Of a stretch of DNA of 53,894 nt, positions 16,562-25,116 are shown in pieces. Positions within the stretch are counted from its first letter, which is position 1. The number at the start of each line of letters is the position of its first letter. The stretch is from Mogibacterium sp. Lineage in GTDB: Bacteria; Bacillota; Clostridia; Peptostreptococcales; Anaerovoracaceae. Under the pieces are notes generated by a model that was not told the DNA's origin, searched no databases, and was given only the letters and a program-made list of their open reading frames with translations. The translations under genes were made by a program, and so were the position numbers. The stretch lies in contig JAFQZQ010000009.1 in NCBI GenBank assembly GCA_017405845.1, positions 1 to 53,894 of the forward strand. The letters are read 5' to 3'.

Positions 16562-17839
16562 ATGGACAGAACTGACAGCCGTTATAAAAAATATGTACAG
16601 ATCCTTAAAGAGGAACTCCTGCCTGCTATGGGCTGTACTGAGCCGATTGCAATCGCGTACGCCGCGGCTAAGGCCGTCTCGGTGCTCGGCACCAAGCCTG
16701 AAAGCCTTCTGGCCGAAGTAAGCGGCAACATCATCAAAAACGTAAAGAGCGTCGTGGTGCCTCACACCGGCGGCCTGAGAGGAATACCCGCCGCGGCGGC
16801 TGCAGGCGCTGTCGCGGGTGATGCTGACGCCGAGCTCGAGGTCATCTCGAACGTTACACCTGATCAGATCGAAGAGATCGCGGCATATCTCGAAAGCGCT
16901 GAGATCACGGTCAAGCACGTGGATACCGGACACATCTTCGACATCTCGCTGACCGCTTTCGCCGGCGCCGATTCGGCCTGCGTCCGCATCACGGATTACC
17001 ACACCAACATCGTTCTGATCCGCCGCAATGACGAGGTCCTGTTCTCAAAAGACATCGAGACTCCGACCGAGTCAGGCCTCACCGACAGGAGCTTCATGCT
17101 TATCGAAGATATAGTGGACTTTGCGAATTCCGTTGATGTTGAGGACGTGCGCGAGGTGCTTACAAGGCAGATCAGTTACAACATGGCGATCGCCGAGGAG
17201 GGGCTGCAGGGCGACTATGGCGCCAACATCGGAAGCACCCTCATGCTGGGTCACGAGTACGACCTCAAATATGTTATGAGGGCATATGCCGCTGCTGCCA
17301 GCGATGCGCGTATGAACGGCTGCGAGCTGCCTGTCGTCATCAACTCCGGAAGCGGCAACCAGGGTATCACAACGAGCGTGCCGGTCGTCGTCTACGGAAG
17401 GGCACACAACAGATCGCTCGAAGATATACTGCGCGCACTCTGCGTATCCAACCTTGTGACCACGCACCTTAAGACCGGAATCGGCAGGCTTTCAGCATAC
17501 TGCGGAGCAGTCAGCGCCGGATGCGGCGCCGGAGCAGGCATCGCATTCCTGCAGCACGGCAGCGTAGAAGCAGTTGCTCATACGGTCGTAAACGCACTCG
17601 CGATAAACTCCGGCATCGTCTGTGACGGAGCCAAGGCGAGCTGTGCCGCAAAGATCTCGGTAGCCGTCGAGGCAGGCCTGATGGGTCTCTCGATGTACAA
17701 CAAGGGCAACCAGTTCTTCGGTGGCGACGGCCTTACAAAGAACGGCGTCGAGAGTACGATCGCGACGGTCGGCCGCCTCGCCAGATTCGGCATGAAGCAG
17801 ACCGACGAAGAGATCATCCGACTCATGCTGGAGGACTGA
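16562..17839 (+). CDS. L-cysteine desulfidase / UPF0597 (serine dehydratase alpha-like)
   Basis: 425 residues, the full family length. The diagnostic L-L-P-A-M-G-C-T-E-P-I-A motif places Cys25 near the N-terminus; other conserved cysteines are at about 314, 321, 354 and 361, candidates for the oxygen-sensitive 4Fe-4S cluster. S-G-S-G-N-Q-G and N-S-G-x-x-C-D-G-A-K-x-S-C segments are typical. CyuA/CdsB relatives split L-cysteine to pyruvate, sulfide and ammonia. GGGGG precedes the ATG. It is likely the last gene of the long run, 49 bp after rarA. Confidence 0.85.
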   Translation: MDRTDSRYKKYVQILKEELLPAMGCTEPIAIAYAAAKAVSVLGTKPESLLAEVSGNIIKNVKSVVVPHTGGLRGIPAAAAAGAVAGDADAELEVISNVTPDQIEEIAAYLESAEITVKHVDTGHIFDISLTAFAGADSACVRITDYHTNIVLIRRNDEVLFSKDIETPTESGLTDRSFMLIEDIVDFANSVDVEDVREVLTRQISYNMAIAEEGLQGDYGANIGSTLMLGHEYDLKYVMRAYAAAASDARMNGCELPVVINSGSGNQGITTSVPVVVYGRAHNRSLEDILRALCVSNLVTTHLKTGIGRLSAYCGAVSAGCGAGAGIAFLQHGSVEAVAHTVVNALAINSGIVCDGAKASCAAKISVAVEAGLMGLSMYNKGNQFFGGDGLTKNGVESTIATVGRLARFGMKQTDEEIIRLMLED

Positions 17840-17868
17840 GGGATACTGCACGACCCTCTGTTGAAATG

Positions 17869-17897
17869 TCTACAACTGTTCACATTTGTGGTAAAAT
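17869..17897 (+). promoter_or_regulatory. Probable deoD promoter
   Basis: TCTACA (17869-17874), 17-bp spacer, TAAAAT (17892-17897). The ATG lies 52 bp beyond the -10, leaving a short leader with an AAAGGAG site. Confidence 0.45.
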
Positions 17898-17949
17898 TAA
17901 CTCGTATAAACAACTAAACGATCACGCATTAAACGAAAGGAGATAAGTT

Positions 17950-18657
17950 ATGCCAATTCCTACTCCTCATATAAACGCTAAGGCAGGCGACTTCGCCGAA
18001 ACAGTTCTGATGCCGGGCGATCCGCTCCGCAGCAAATTCATCGCAGAGACATTCCTCGAGAACCCGGTCCTTGTCAACAATGTCCGTGGCGTACAGGGCT
18101 ACACAGGCACATACAAGGGCAAAAGAGTTTCGGTAATGGCTTCCGGAATGGGCCAGCCGGCGATCGGCATCTATTCGTACGAGCTCTTCGCATTTTACGA
18201 TGTAAAGAACATCATCAGAATCGGCTCCTGCGGATCGATCGATCCTGAGCTCCACGTGCGCGACATCATAATCGCACAGGCTGCATGCACAAACGGCAAC
18301 TACGCAGACCAGTACAGACTGCCTGGTACATACGCTCCGATCGCCTCGTTCGAGCTGCTCGAAAAGGCTGTTGCAGCTACCAGAGCATCCGGCGTCAAGT
18401 TCAAGGTAGGCAACATCTTCTCGTCAGACATGTTCTATGATGACGCAGCCTCTGCAATGGAATGGGCAAAGATGGGCGTGCTAGGAGTTGAAATGGAATC
18501 CGCAGCACTTTACTGCAACGCAGCAAGACTCGGCAAAAACGGACTCTGCATCTGCACCGTTTCAGACTCATTCAACTATCCTGAAGAGAACACCACAGCC
18601 GAGGAACGCCAGAACTCCTTCACAAAGATGATGGAGATCGCACTCGAAATCGCATAG
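17950..18657 (+). CDS. deoD: Purine-nucleoside phosphorylase, DeoD type
   Basis: 235 residues, the usual hexameric-PNP length. The start T-P-H-I-N-A-K-x-G-D-F-A-E-x-V-L-M-P-G-D-P-L-R carries the phosphate-site glycine and arginine; R-I-G-S-C-G-S-I and G-V-E-M-E-S-A-A hold the ribose contacts; V-S-D-S near the C-terminus carries the base-binding aspartate. It cleaves purine (deoxy)ribonucleosides to base and (deoxy)ribose-1-phosphate in salvage. AAAGGAG is 6-7 nt before the ATG. It is monocistronic, between its own promoter and the hairpin at 18724. Confidence 0.94.
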   Translation: MPIPTPHINAKAGDFAETVLMPGDPLRSKFIAETFLENPVLVNNVRGVQGYTGTYKGKRVSVMASGMGQPAIGIYSYELFAFYDVKNIIRIGSCGSIDPELHVRDIIIAQAACTNGNYADQYRLPGTYAPIASFELLEKAVAATRASGVKFKVGNIFSSDMFYDDAASAMEWAKMGVLGVEMESAALYCNAARLGKNGLCICTVSDSFNYPEENTTAEERQNSFTKMMEIALEIA

Positions 18658-18723
18658 CGAATCGCATGACAGAGACCGTCGCTGCGGCCTCAAAAATCAA
18701 GATTTAGAATATAACAAAAGCAA

Positions 18724-18768
18724 AAAAGTGCGCACGGATGCCACAAGAGACATCTGTGCGCAACTTTT
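18724..18768 (+). terminator. deoD terminator
   Basis: Arms at 18724-18740 and 18751-18768 pair over about 17 bp with one bulge; loop CCACAAGAGA; A tract before and T tract after, so it may work both ways. Confidence 0.75.
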
Positions 18769-18770
18769 AT

Positions 18771-18968
18771 TATGTCCCGGAATCATTTTTAATCACCGGA
18801 ACGGATCACAACAAATGGGCCGCCGACTTTGTTCCGCCTAAGTTTTATGTGGAAGATTACAAATCTGTATCCGCCAAAGGAGAGGATATGCGCTCGGGCG
18901 GCAAGGTGAATGATTACGGATACGTCGGAATGCTGATCGATGCCATGATTGAGTGCTGGCTTTTGTAA
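18771..18968 (+). CDS. Short open frame, possible gene remnant
   Basis: The frame is open to a TAA at 18966-18968, but its only ATG (18738) lies inside the deoD terminator hairpin, and there is no ribosome site. The about 65 codons after the hairpin read as plausible protein (for example W-A-A-D-F-V-P-P-K-F-Y and G-Y-V-G-M-L-I-D-A-M-I-E-C-W). I do not recognise a family. A truncated gene or chance frame are both possible. Confidence 0.25.
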   Translation, partial: YVPESFLITGTDHNKWAADFVPPKFYVEDYKSVSAKGEDMRSGGKVNDYGYVGMLIDAMIECWLL

Positions 18969-18994
18969 AAAGGTTGAAAAAACAAAGCTTTTTG

Positions 18995-19023
18995 ATGACA
19001 TGCACGTACTGCTGTGATATAAT
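18995..19023 (+). promoter_or_regulatory. asnS promoter
   Basis: ATGACA (18995-19000), 17-bp spacer, TATAAT (19018-19023) with an extended TG at 19015-19016. The leader to the ATG is about 75 nt and holds a GC-rich hairpin (GCGCG with CGCGC). Confidence 0.6.
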
Positions 19024-19103
19024 CGTCAGGCTGGGGCAATGCGCCGGCATACTATTAATATGCAAAACGCGCGGTGGTACATGCACGCGCAAGAGAGTGA
19101 AAA

Positions 19104-20498
19104 ATGAAAGATATTGAGATAAGAGAATTATTCAGAAACACAGATGCTTATGCCGGAAAAGAAGTAATGATTTACGGATGGGTAAGGGGAAACAGAAGCT
19201 CCAACCAGTTCGGATTCCTTTCGGTAAATGACGGCTCTTTCTTCACGCCGGTGCAGGTGGTATATGAGGCTGACAAGCTTGCAAACTTCACTGAGGTGTC
19301 GAAGTTCCGCCTTAGCGCGGGCGTAAGAGTAAAGGGCACGCTGGTGCTCACACCTGACGCAAAGCAGCCGTTCGAGATCAAGGCCGACGAGATCGTTCTC
19401 GAGGCAGATTCCGACCCGGATTACCCGCTGCAGAAGAAGCGCCACAGCATGGAGTTCCTGAGAGAGATCGCTCATCTGAGACCGCGCAGCAATACATTCA
19501 GCGCAGTGTTCAGAGTAAGAAGTGTGGCGGCGTTTGCCATCCACAAATTCTTCCAGGAGAAGAACTTCATCTACGTTCATTCGCCTGAGATCACATGCAG
19601 CGATGCAGAAGGTGCCGGCGAGATGTTCCAGGTGACCACACTCGACCTCGACAACCTGCCAAGGGATGCAGAGGGCAACATCGACTACAGCAAGGACTTC
19701 TTCGGCAAGAAGTCGAATCTGACTGTATCGGGTCAGCTCGAAGGAGAGATCATGGCGCTCGCGTTCCGCAACATCTACACGTTCGGACCGACATTCCGCG
19801 CAGAGAACTCCAACACTGCGAGACACGCATCTGAGTTCTGGATGATGGAGCCTGAGATGGCATTCTGCGACATCAACGGCAACATGGATATGGCCGAAGA
19901 GATGATCAAGTACATCATCAGCTACGTGCTTGAGCACTGCCCAGAGGAGATGCAGTTCTTCAACAACTTCATCGACAAGGGTCTCCTCGAAAGACTCGAC
20001 CACATCGTCAACTCGGATTTCGTACGTATCACATATACTGAGGCAGTCGACATCCTTCAGAAGTCCGGCAAGAAGTTCGAATATCCGGTAGAGTGGGGAC
20101 TTGAGCTACAGACAGAGCACGAGCGCTACCTCACAGAGGAAGTCTTCAAGAAGCCGATGTTCGTCATCAACTATCCAAAGGACTGCAAGGCCTTCTACAT
20201 GAGGCTGAATGATGACGGCAAGACAGTAGCTGCAATGGACATGCTCGTACCGGGAGTCGGCGAGATCATCGGCGGAAGCCAGAGAGAGGAACGCTACGAT
20301 ATCCTCGTTAACAGGATCCATGAGCTCGGACTCGACGAGAGCACCTATGACTGGTACCTCGATCTCCGCAGATACGGCGGCGTATTCCACTCCGGATACG
20401 GACTTGGCTTCGACCGCATCCTCATGTACCTCACGGGCATGAGCAACATCAGGGACGTTCAGATGTTCCCTCGCACACCGGGCAACGCTGAATTCTAA
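19104..20498 (+). CDS. asnS: Asparaginyl-tRNA synthetase
   Basis: 464 residues. An N-terminal OB-fold (about 1-105, with I-Y-G-W-V-R-G-N-R) binds the anticodon. The class-II core follows: motif 2 [11 protein letters not shown] and motif 3 G-L-G-F-D-R near the C-terminus. The [11 protein letters not shown] block and the [11 protein letters not shown] segment distinguish AsnRS from AspRS. It charges tRNA-Asn with asparagine. The ribosome site is weak (GAGAG, 7 nt upstream). Transcription starts at the promoter at 18995. Confidence 0.95.
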   Translation: MKDIEIRELFRNTDAYAGKEVMIYGWVRGNRSSNQFGFLSVNDGSFFTPVQVVYEADKLANFTEVSKFRLSAGVRVKGTLVLTPDAKQPFEIKADEIVLEADSDPDYPLQKKRHSMEFLREIAHLRPRSNTFSAVFRVRSVAAFAIHKFFQEKNFIYVHSPEITCSDAEGAGEMFQVTTLDLDNLPRDAEGNIDYSKDFFGKKSNLTVSGQLEGEIMALAFRNIYTFGPTFRAENSNTARHASEFWMMEPEMAFCDINGNMDMAEEMIKYIISYVLEHCPEEMQFFNNFIDKGLLERLDHIVNSDFVRITYTEAVDILQKSGKKFEYPVEWGLELQTEHERYLTEEVFKKPMFVINYPKDCKAFYMRLNDDGKTVAAMDMLVPGVGEIIGGSQREERYDILVNRIHELGLDESTYDWYLDLRRYGGVFHSGYGLGFDRILMYLTGMSNIRDVQMFPRTPGNAEF

Positions 20499-20581
20499 AA
20501 AAGTTAATCGGCGGTCCGCGGGGCCGCAGCAAATAAAAACGATATAAAAGAAAAGATATAAACAACATTCAGGAGGAACAC

Positions 20582-22522
20582 ATGAAAGGCTATTCAAGCG
20601 ATAAGATCCGCAACATCGTACTGCTGGGACACGGCAGCACAGGCAAGACCACCTTCCTTGAAGCAGGTCTGCTGAACACAAAGGTTATCAGCAGACTCGG
20701 AAAGGTTGAGTCGGGCAACACAGTATCCGACTATGAAAAGATGGAGATCGAAAAGGGATACACCATCAACCAGACACTCGTTCCTGTAGAGTACAAGGGA
20801 ACAAAGCTCAACTTCATCGACACTCCGGGATTCTTCGACTTCGCAGGAGAGGCAAGAGCCGCTCTTTCGACAGGAGCTACAGCGATCATCATGGTCGACG
20901 CTTCGTCCGGTATCCAGGTAGGTACAGAAAAGGCATGGGATCTTGTTAAGGAATTCAACTCGCCGACATTCTTCGTAATCAACAAGATTGACAAGGATAA
21001 CGTAGAGCTCGACGCAGTTATCTCCGCTATCCAGGACAAGTTCGGAAGCGCATGCGTTACTCTTGATGACAAGGACGCTCTTGACGAGGCAGTTGCTGCT
21101 GCTGATGAGGAACTCATGGAGAAGTTCTTCGAGGGCGAAGCATTCACAGACGAGGAGTTCGCACACGGTCTGGCAACAGGTATCCACAACGGAGACATCA
21201 TGCCGATCATGACAATGAGCGCACTGACAGGCGAGGGCGTAGACGAAGTTCTCGACTCCCTCTGCAAGTACGTTCCAAAGCCGGCAACAGTTGTTACAGA
21301 AGCTAAGGACGCTGACGGAAACGACATCGAGATCGCTTGCGATCCTGCAGGAGACCTCGTTATCTACATCTTCAAGACACTGGCTGACCCGTTCCTCGGA
21401 AAGATCTCATATGCTAAGGTCGTTTCGGGCACACTCAAGTCCGGCACAGATCTCTACAACCCACGTTCAGAGAAGTCCGAGAAGCTCGGTTCTGTATTCT
21501 TCGTAAGAGGTAAGGCTCAGGAGATGACAGACACTGTAGTCGCAGGCGACATGGTAGCTCTCGGAAAGCTCCAGAACACAAAGACAGGCGACACACTCTG
21601 CGCAAAGAACAAGCAGGTTACAGTTAAGCCTGCTGCATTCCCTACACCATGCTACTTCGTAGCTGTAGAGGCTGCAGACAAGAACGAAGACGAGAAGATG
21701 GCTCAGGGTCTCTCCAGACTCATGGAAGAGGATCCGACATTCGTTCTCGAGAGAAACGCTGAGACACATCAGACACTGCTCGGCGGCCAGGGCGACATCC
21801 AGCTCGGAATCATCCAGGCTAAGCTCAAGGACAGATACGGAGTCAGCGTAAACGTTGTTCCTCAGAAGATCGCTTACAGAGAAACGATCAAGGGCAACTC
21901 CGATGTTCAGGGTAAGCACAAGAAGCAGTCCGGTGGTGCCGGCCAGTACGGTGACGTTCACATCAGATTCTCGCCATCGACAGAGCCTGGACTCGAGTTC
22001 AGCGAAGAGCTCTTCGGTGGATCGGTTCCTAAGAACTACGTTCCTGCTGTTGAGAAGGGACTCCTCGAGTGCATGGAAAAGGGTCCTCTCGCAGGATGCA
22101 AAGTACAGAACATCAAGGCTGTCCTCTACGACGGTTCTTATCACGAAGTAGACTCCAACGAAGTATCGTTCAAGATTGCTGCTTCGCTGGCATTCAAGAA
22201 GGGTATCGTTGAGGCTAAGCCATGCCTCCTCGAGCCTATCATGAAGCTCGAAATCACAGTTCCTGAGCAGTATGTAGGAGCTGTTATGGGCGACATGCCT
22301 AACAGACGTGGTATGGTACTCGGTATGGATTCCGCACACGGCGGACAGGTTCTCCACGCTGAGGCACCTCAGGCAGAGCTCTTCGACTACGCTATCGCGC
22401 TCAGATCGATGACTCAGGCAAGAGGATCTTTCACAGTAGAGTTCGCAAGATATGCTGAGCTTCCTGGCAACCTCGCAGATAAGGTTATCGCTGCTTACAA
22501 GAAAGAGCAGGAAGAGAAGTAA
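20582..22522 (+). CDS. EF-G-like translational GTPase paralogue
   Basis: 646 residues, shorter than true EF-G (688 in this window). The five EF-G domains are recognisable. G1 is G-H-G-S-T-G-K-T-T (16-24) instead of A-H-I-D-A-G-K-T; switch I keeps Thr61 in K-G-Y-T-I; G3 is D-T-P-G-F-F-D (80-86), so the catalytic histidine of switch II is Phe; G4 is N-K-I-D (134-137). Loss of that His is known in EF-G2-type paralogues. Codon use is strongly biased, like the ribosomal genes, suggesting high expression. AGGAGG precedes the ATG by 6 nt. The role is unassigned; it may act in translocation variants, recycling or stress. Confidence 0.88.
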   Translation: MKGYSSDKIRNIVLLGHGSTGKTTFLEAGLLNTKVISRLGKVESGNTVSDYEKMEIEKGYTINQTLVPVEYKGTKLNFIDTPGFFDFAGEARAALSTGATAIIMVDASSGIQVGTEKAWDLVKEFNSPTFFVINKIDKDNVELDAVISAIQDKFGSACVTLDDKDALDEAVAAADEELMEKFFEGEAFTDEEFAHGLATGIHNGDIMPIMTMSALTGEGVDEVLDSLCKYVPKPATVVTEAKDADGNDIEIACDPAGDLVIYIFKTLADPFLGKISYAKVVSGTLKSGTDLYNPRSEKSEKLGSVFFVRGKAQEMTDTVVAGDMVALGKLQNTKTGDTLCAKNKQVTVKPAAFPTPCYFVAVEAADKNEDEKMAQGLSRLMEEDPTFVLERNAETHQTLLGGQGDIQLGIIQAKLKDRYGVSVNVVPQKIAYRETIKGNSDVQGKHKKQSGGAGQYGDVHIRFSPSTEPGLEFSEELFGGSVPKNYVPAVEKGLLECMEKGPLAGCKVQNIKAVLYDGSYHEVDSNEVSFKIAASLAFKKGIVEAKPCLLEPIMKLEITVPEQYVGAVMGDMPNRRGMVLGMDSAHGGQVLHAEAPQAELFDYAIALRSMTQARGSFTVEFARYAELPGNLADKVIAAYKKEQEEK

Positions 22523-22552
22523 TCTTCTCACAGGCTATATGACTTTGAACTT

Positions 22553-22585
22553 AAAGACTCCTGGACTTATGCCGGGAGTCTTTTT
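22553..22585 (+). terminator. Terminator of the EF-G paralogue
   Basis: 12-bp stem with one T-G pair (22553-22564 with 22572-22583), loop ACTTATG, then TTTTT. Confidence 0.8.
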
Positions 22586-22686
22586 CTTAATATCACTTTA
22601 TCTTCATATACCCTTTAAATACTTGTGCATATATAATATATATGGACGACTTTGGTACTCTTAATATTGAAAGGAGCCTATTGTCA

Positions 22687-23604
22687 ATGAAAAAGAAAAT
22701 TGCAATTATGATCAGCTTCCTGATGGTACTGACTTTTGCTCTTGCAGCTTGTGGCGGCGGCGGAAGCAGTGAAGACCTTTCGGGCAGCAAGTATCTGGGA
22801 ACATGGGTCGCTGCATCAATGTCTTTAGGCGATGAGACGGGAGAAATCGGCGAGGACGAAGTGTTTACCCTGACACTGAACGAAGATGGTACAGGAACTC
22901 TTGAATCCACTGAGGCCGATGGGAATAAAGATGTATCGAATATCACATGGTCATTAACGGATGACGGATTCAAGACCAAAGGCGATGCAAAGATGACGTT
23001 TACGGATGACGGCGATGGCATCAAATCATCTGTACTTGGTGTCGAACTGCACTTCGTGAGACCTGACGCAGCTAAGGATGCCGGGGAAGAAGTAGTCGAT
23101 CTTATAGACGGCAAAGCTTATGGCTACGGCGGCGACGATCCGGTCGAGGCAGCCTGCTATGAATACATGGTGGAGACTGTTGCCAAGAGCTACGATGCAA
23201 CTGATGTAAGCATTCCATGCGTGAGCATCATAAATGTTGACTACACACCTGAGAATGAGATCCTTGCAGCAGGAGACTTCTGGGTTTACAACTACAACAT
23301 CGACGGAGACACGCTGAAGTGCGTATCCGGCGGCAACTATCCTGGAGTAATGCACGTCAGCAAGGACGATTACAAAGTAACCGCGTTTGATGTTGTTGCT
23401 GATGGCGGCGCATTTGAAGAAAGCGCTAAGGAACTCTTCGGAGATAATTATGATGCGTTCATGGCTGCATACAGCGACAGCGACGCAAATGAAGAGAACA
23501 GAAAGATCACCGTTTCAGACTATGTTAACTTCAATAACCTGGATGTAAAGTACTACCAGGATGAAGGCTGGGACCCTGTAGAACTGTATCATGCTGCACA
23601 ATAA
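22687..23604 (+). CDS. Secreted lipoprotein, unknown function
   Basis: 305 residues from the ATG at 22687, preceded by AAAGGAG 11 nt upstream; an upstream in-frame ATG adds 15 residues that would spoil the signal peptide. The type-II signal M-K-K-K, a hydrophobic stretch and lipobox L-A-A-C (Cys22) predict a diacylglyceryl-anchored protein on the outer face of the membrane. After a G-G-G-G-S-S linker, residues about 32-110 look like a small beta-rich domain (L-G-T-W-V, then D-G-T-G-T-L). The second half is acidic and unrecognised. A TATAAT lies at 22632-22637, and the gene ends at a strong shared terminator. Confidence 0.82.
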   Translation: MKKKIAIMISFLMVLTFALAACGGGGSSEDLSGSKYLGTWVAASMSLGDETGEIGEDEVFTLTLNEDGTGTLESTEADGNKDVSNITWSLTDDGFKTKGDAKMTFTDDGDGIKSSVLGVELHFVRPDAAKDAGEEVVDLIDGKAYGYGGDDPVEAACYEYMVETVAKSYDATDVSIPCVSIINVDYTPENEILAAGDFWVYNYNIDGDTLKCVSGGNYPGVMHVSKDDYKVTAFDVVADGGAFEESAKELFGDNYDAFMAAYSDSDANEENRKITVSDYVNFNNLDVKYYQDEGWDPVELYHAAQ

Positions 23605-23640
23605 GCGGGAGACAGAAAACCTGATACAAAATTAATCACT

Positions 23641-23672
23641 AAAAGAGCCTGCTCGCGGAGCAGGCTCTTTTT
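23641..23672. terminator. Bidirectional terminator, lipoprotein and radA
   Basis: Perfect 14-bp stem (23641-23654 with 23658-23671), loop GCG, A tract on the left and T tract on the right. It lies between convergent genes. Confidence 0.9.
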
Positions 23673-23673
23673 T

Positions 23674-25116
23674 CTATCCCACAAAGGCGCGGATGGCGTC
23701 GCTTATGTTGGCGGCTCCGAGCACTTTGATCTTATCTGAAATGTCCGGTGCTGAAGGTGTGACTGAGACTGTGCGGCCCCGGTCTGTTACCTCGAGGCTC
23801 TTGCCGGATTGCGCCGCCTGGCGGGCGTTACGGTCCGGAAGTATGACTGCTTCATAGCCGAGCCTTACTGCCTCCTGGACTATCTTGTCGGCGTTCGGTA
23901 TCGAGCGCAGGTTACCGGTCAGTCCGACCTCACCGACTGCCACGACTCGTTTCTTCGCGGATCTGCCTCTGAAAGAGCTATATATAGCCAGTGCCACGGC
24001 TAGGTCTGTGGAGGTGCTGCCGGTGTTCACTCCGCCGACTACGTTCACGTAGACGTCGTAGTCCAGCAGGTCGAGGCCTGCCTTTTTATCGAGCACGGCG
24101 AGTATCATGTTGAGGCGGTTCTGGCTGATGCCTATCGCTGTGCGGCGCGCGAAGCCCACATTTGCGCGGGTCACCAGAGCCTGGATCTCAAAGAAGACCG
24201 GACGGCTGCCCTCGTAGACTGCCGACACTACCGAGCCTTCTTCTGCCTCGTTACTTTCAATGAGGCTGCCCGAGATGTCCGGAACTTCTAGCATGCCTTC
24301 GCCGGTCATGCGGAATGCGCCTATCTCGTCGGTGGTGCCGAAGCGGTTCTTGAATGAGCGGAGTATGCGCAGATCTCTGTCGCGCTCACCGCTGAAGCTG
24401 AGCACCGTGTCAACCATGTGCTCCATGGTCTTAGGGCCGGCAAGATCGCCCGACTTGGTCACGTGCGCCACGATGAATACCGGCACATTGCGGTTTTTGG
24501 CGTATCTGATCAGCTGGCCCGAGCACTCCCTTATCTGCGTGAGGCTGCCGGCCACTGATTCGGCCGACTGCGAATACATGGTCTGTATCGAGTCGATTAT
24601 TATGAAGCATGGCTTTATGCTGTCGCATGCAGCCATGATGTTTTCTATGTTGGTCTCCGGATAGATGTACAGCGAGTCACTGATTTTGCCAAGCACTCTG
24701 TCAGCCCTCAGCTTAACCTGCTCTTCAGATTCCTCGCCGCTCACGTAAAGCACCGGGCCGTACTTGTCAGCGATGCGGCCTGCTGCCTGAGCGATCAGAG
24801 TGGATTTGCCTATGCCCGGCTCACCGGATATAAGAGTGAGAGAGCCCGGAACTATTCCGCCGCCCAGCACGCGGTTGAGCTCGGACAGGCCGGAGTCGAG
24901 GCGCGTGTAGTCGTGGGTGCCGACTTCGCCGAGCTTAACAGGGCGGCCGGCAACGCCTGTGCGCCTTCTGGTGTCGGCCGCGGCCTCTTCAGCCGGAGCC
25001 ACTTTATGTTCGACTATTGTGTTCCAGGCACCGCAATAAGAACACTGGCCTTGCCAGGCTGTGTATTCGTTGCCGCACTCCGTGCACATAAAAACTGTCT
25101 TTGCTTTTTTAGCCAT
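23674..25116 (-). CDS. radA: DNA repair protein RadA
   Basis: 480 residues from the ATG at 25116 (M-A-K-K-A-K); the frame is open 13 codons further but those overlap the kinase gene and lack family sequence. Zinc finger C-x2-C...C-x2-C at 11/14 and 25/28; Walker A G-E-P-G-I-G-K-S-T at 98-106; RadA motif K-N-R-F-G; C-terminal Lon-like domain with G-G-V-N-T-G-S-T-S-T-D. RadA is a DnaB-like branch-migration helicase in recombination. Its start overlaps the kinase stop by 8 nt, so it is the third gene of the minus-strand operon rather than part of a clpC-radA-disA cluster. Confidence 0.95.
   Translation of the reverse strand: MAKKAKTVFMCTECGNEYTAWQGQCSYCGAWNTIVEHKVAPAEEAAADTRRRTGVAGRPVKLGEVGTHDYTRLDSGLSELNRVLGGGIVPGSLTLISGEPGIGKSTLIAQAAGRIADKYGPVLYVSGEESEEQVKLRADRVLGKISDSLYIYPETNIENIMAACDSIKPCFIIIDSIQTMYSQSAESVAGSLTQIRECSGQLIRYAKNRNVPVFIVAHVTKSGDLAGPKTMEHMVDTVLSFSGERDRDLRILRSFKNRFGTTDEIGAFRMTGEGMLEVPDISGSLIESNEAEEGSVVSAVYEGSRPVFFEIQALVTRANVGFARRTAIGISQNRLNMILAVLDKKAGLDLLDYDVYVNVVGGVNTGSTSTDLAVALAIYSSFRGRSAKKRVVAVGEVGLTGNLRSIPNADKIVQEAVRLGYEAVILPDRNARQAAQSGKSLEVTDRGRTVSVTPSAPDISDKIKVLGAANISDAIRAFVG

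Noticed and set aside
19060..19096. GCGGTGGTACATGCACGCG before asnS looks like a T-box antiterminator
   Set aside because: The leader is only about 75 nt, with no specifier loop or terminator; a simple GC hairpin explains it.
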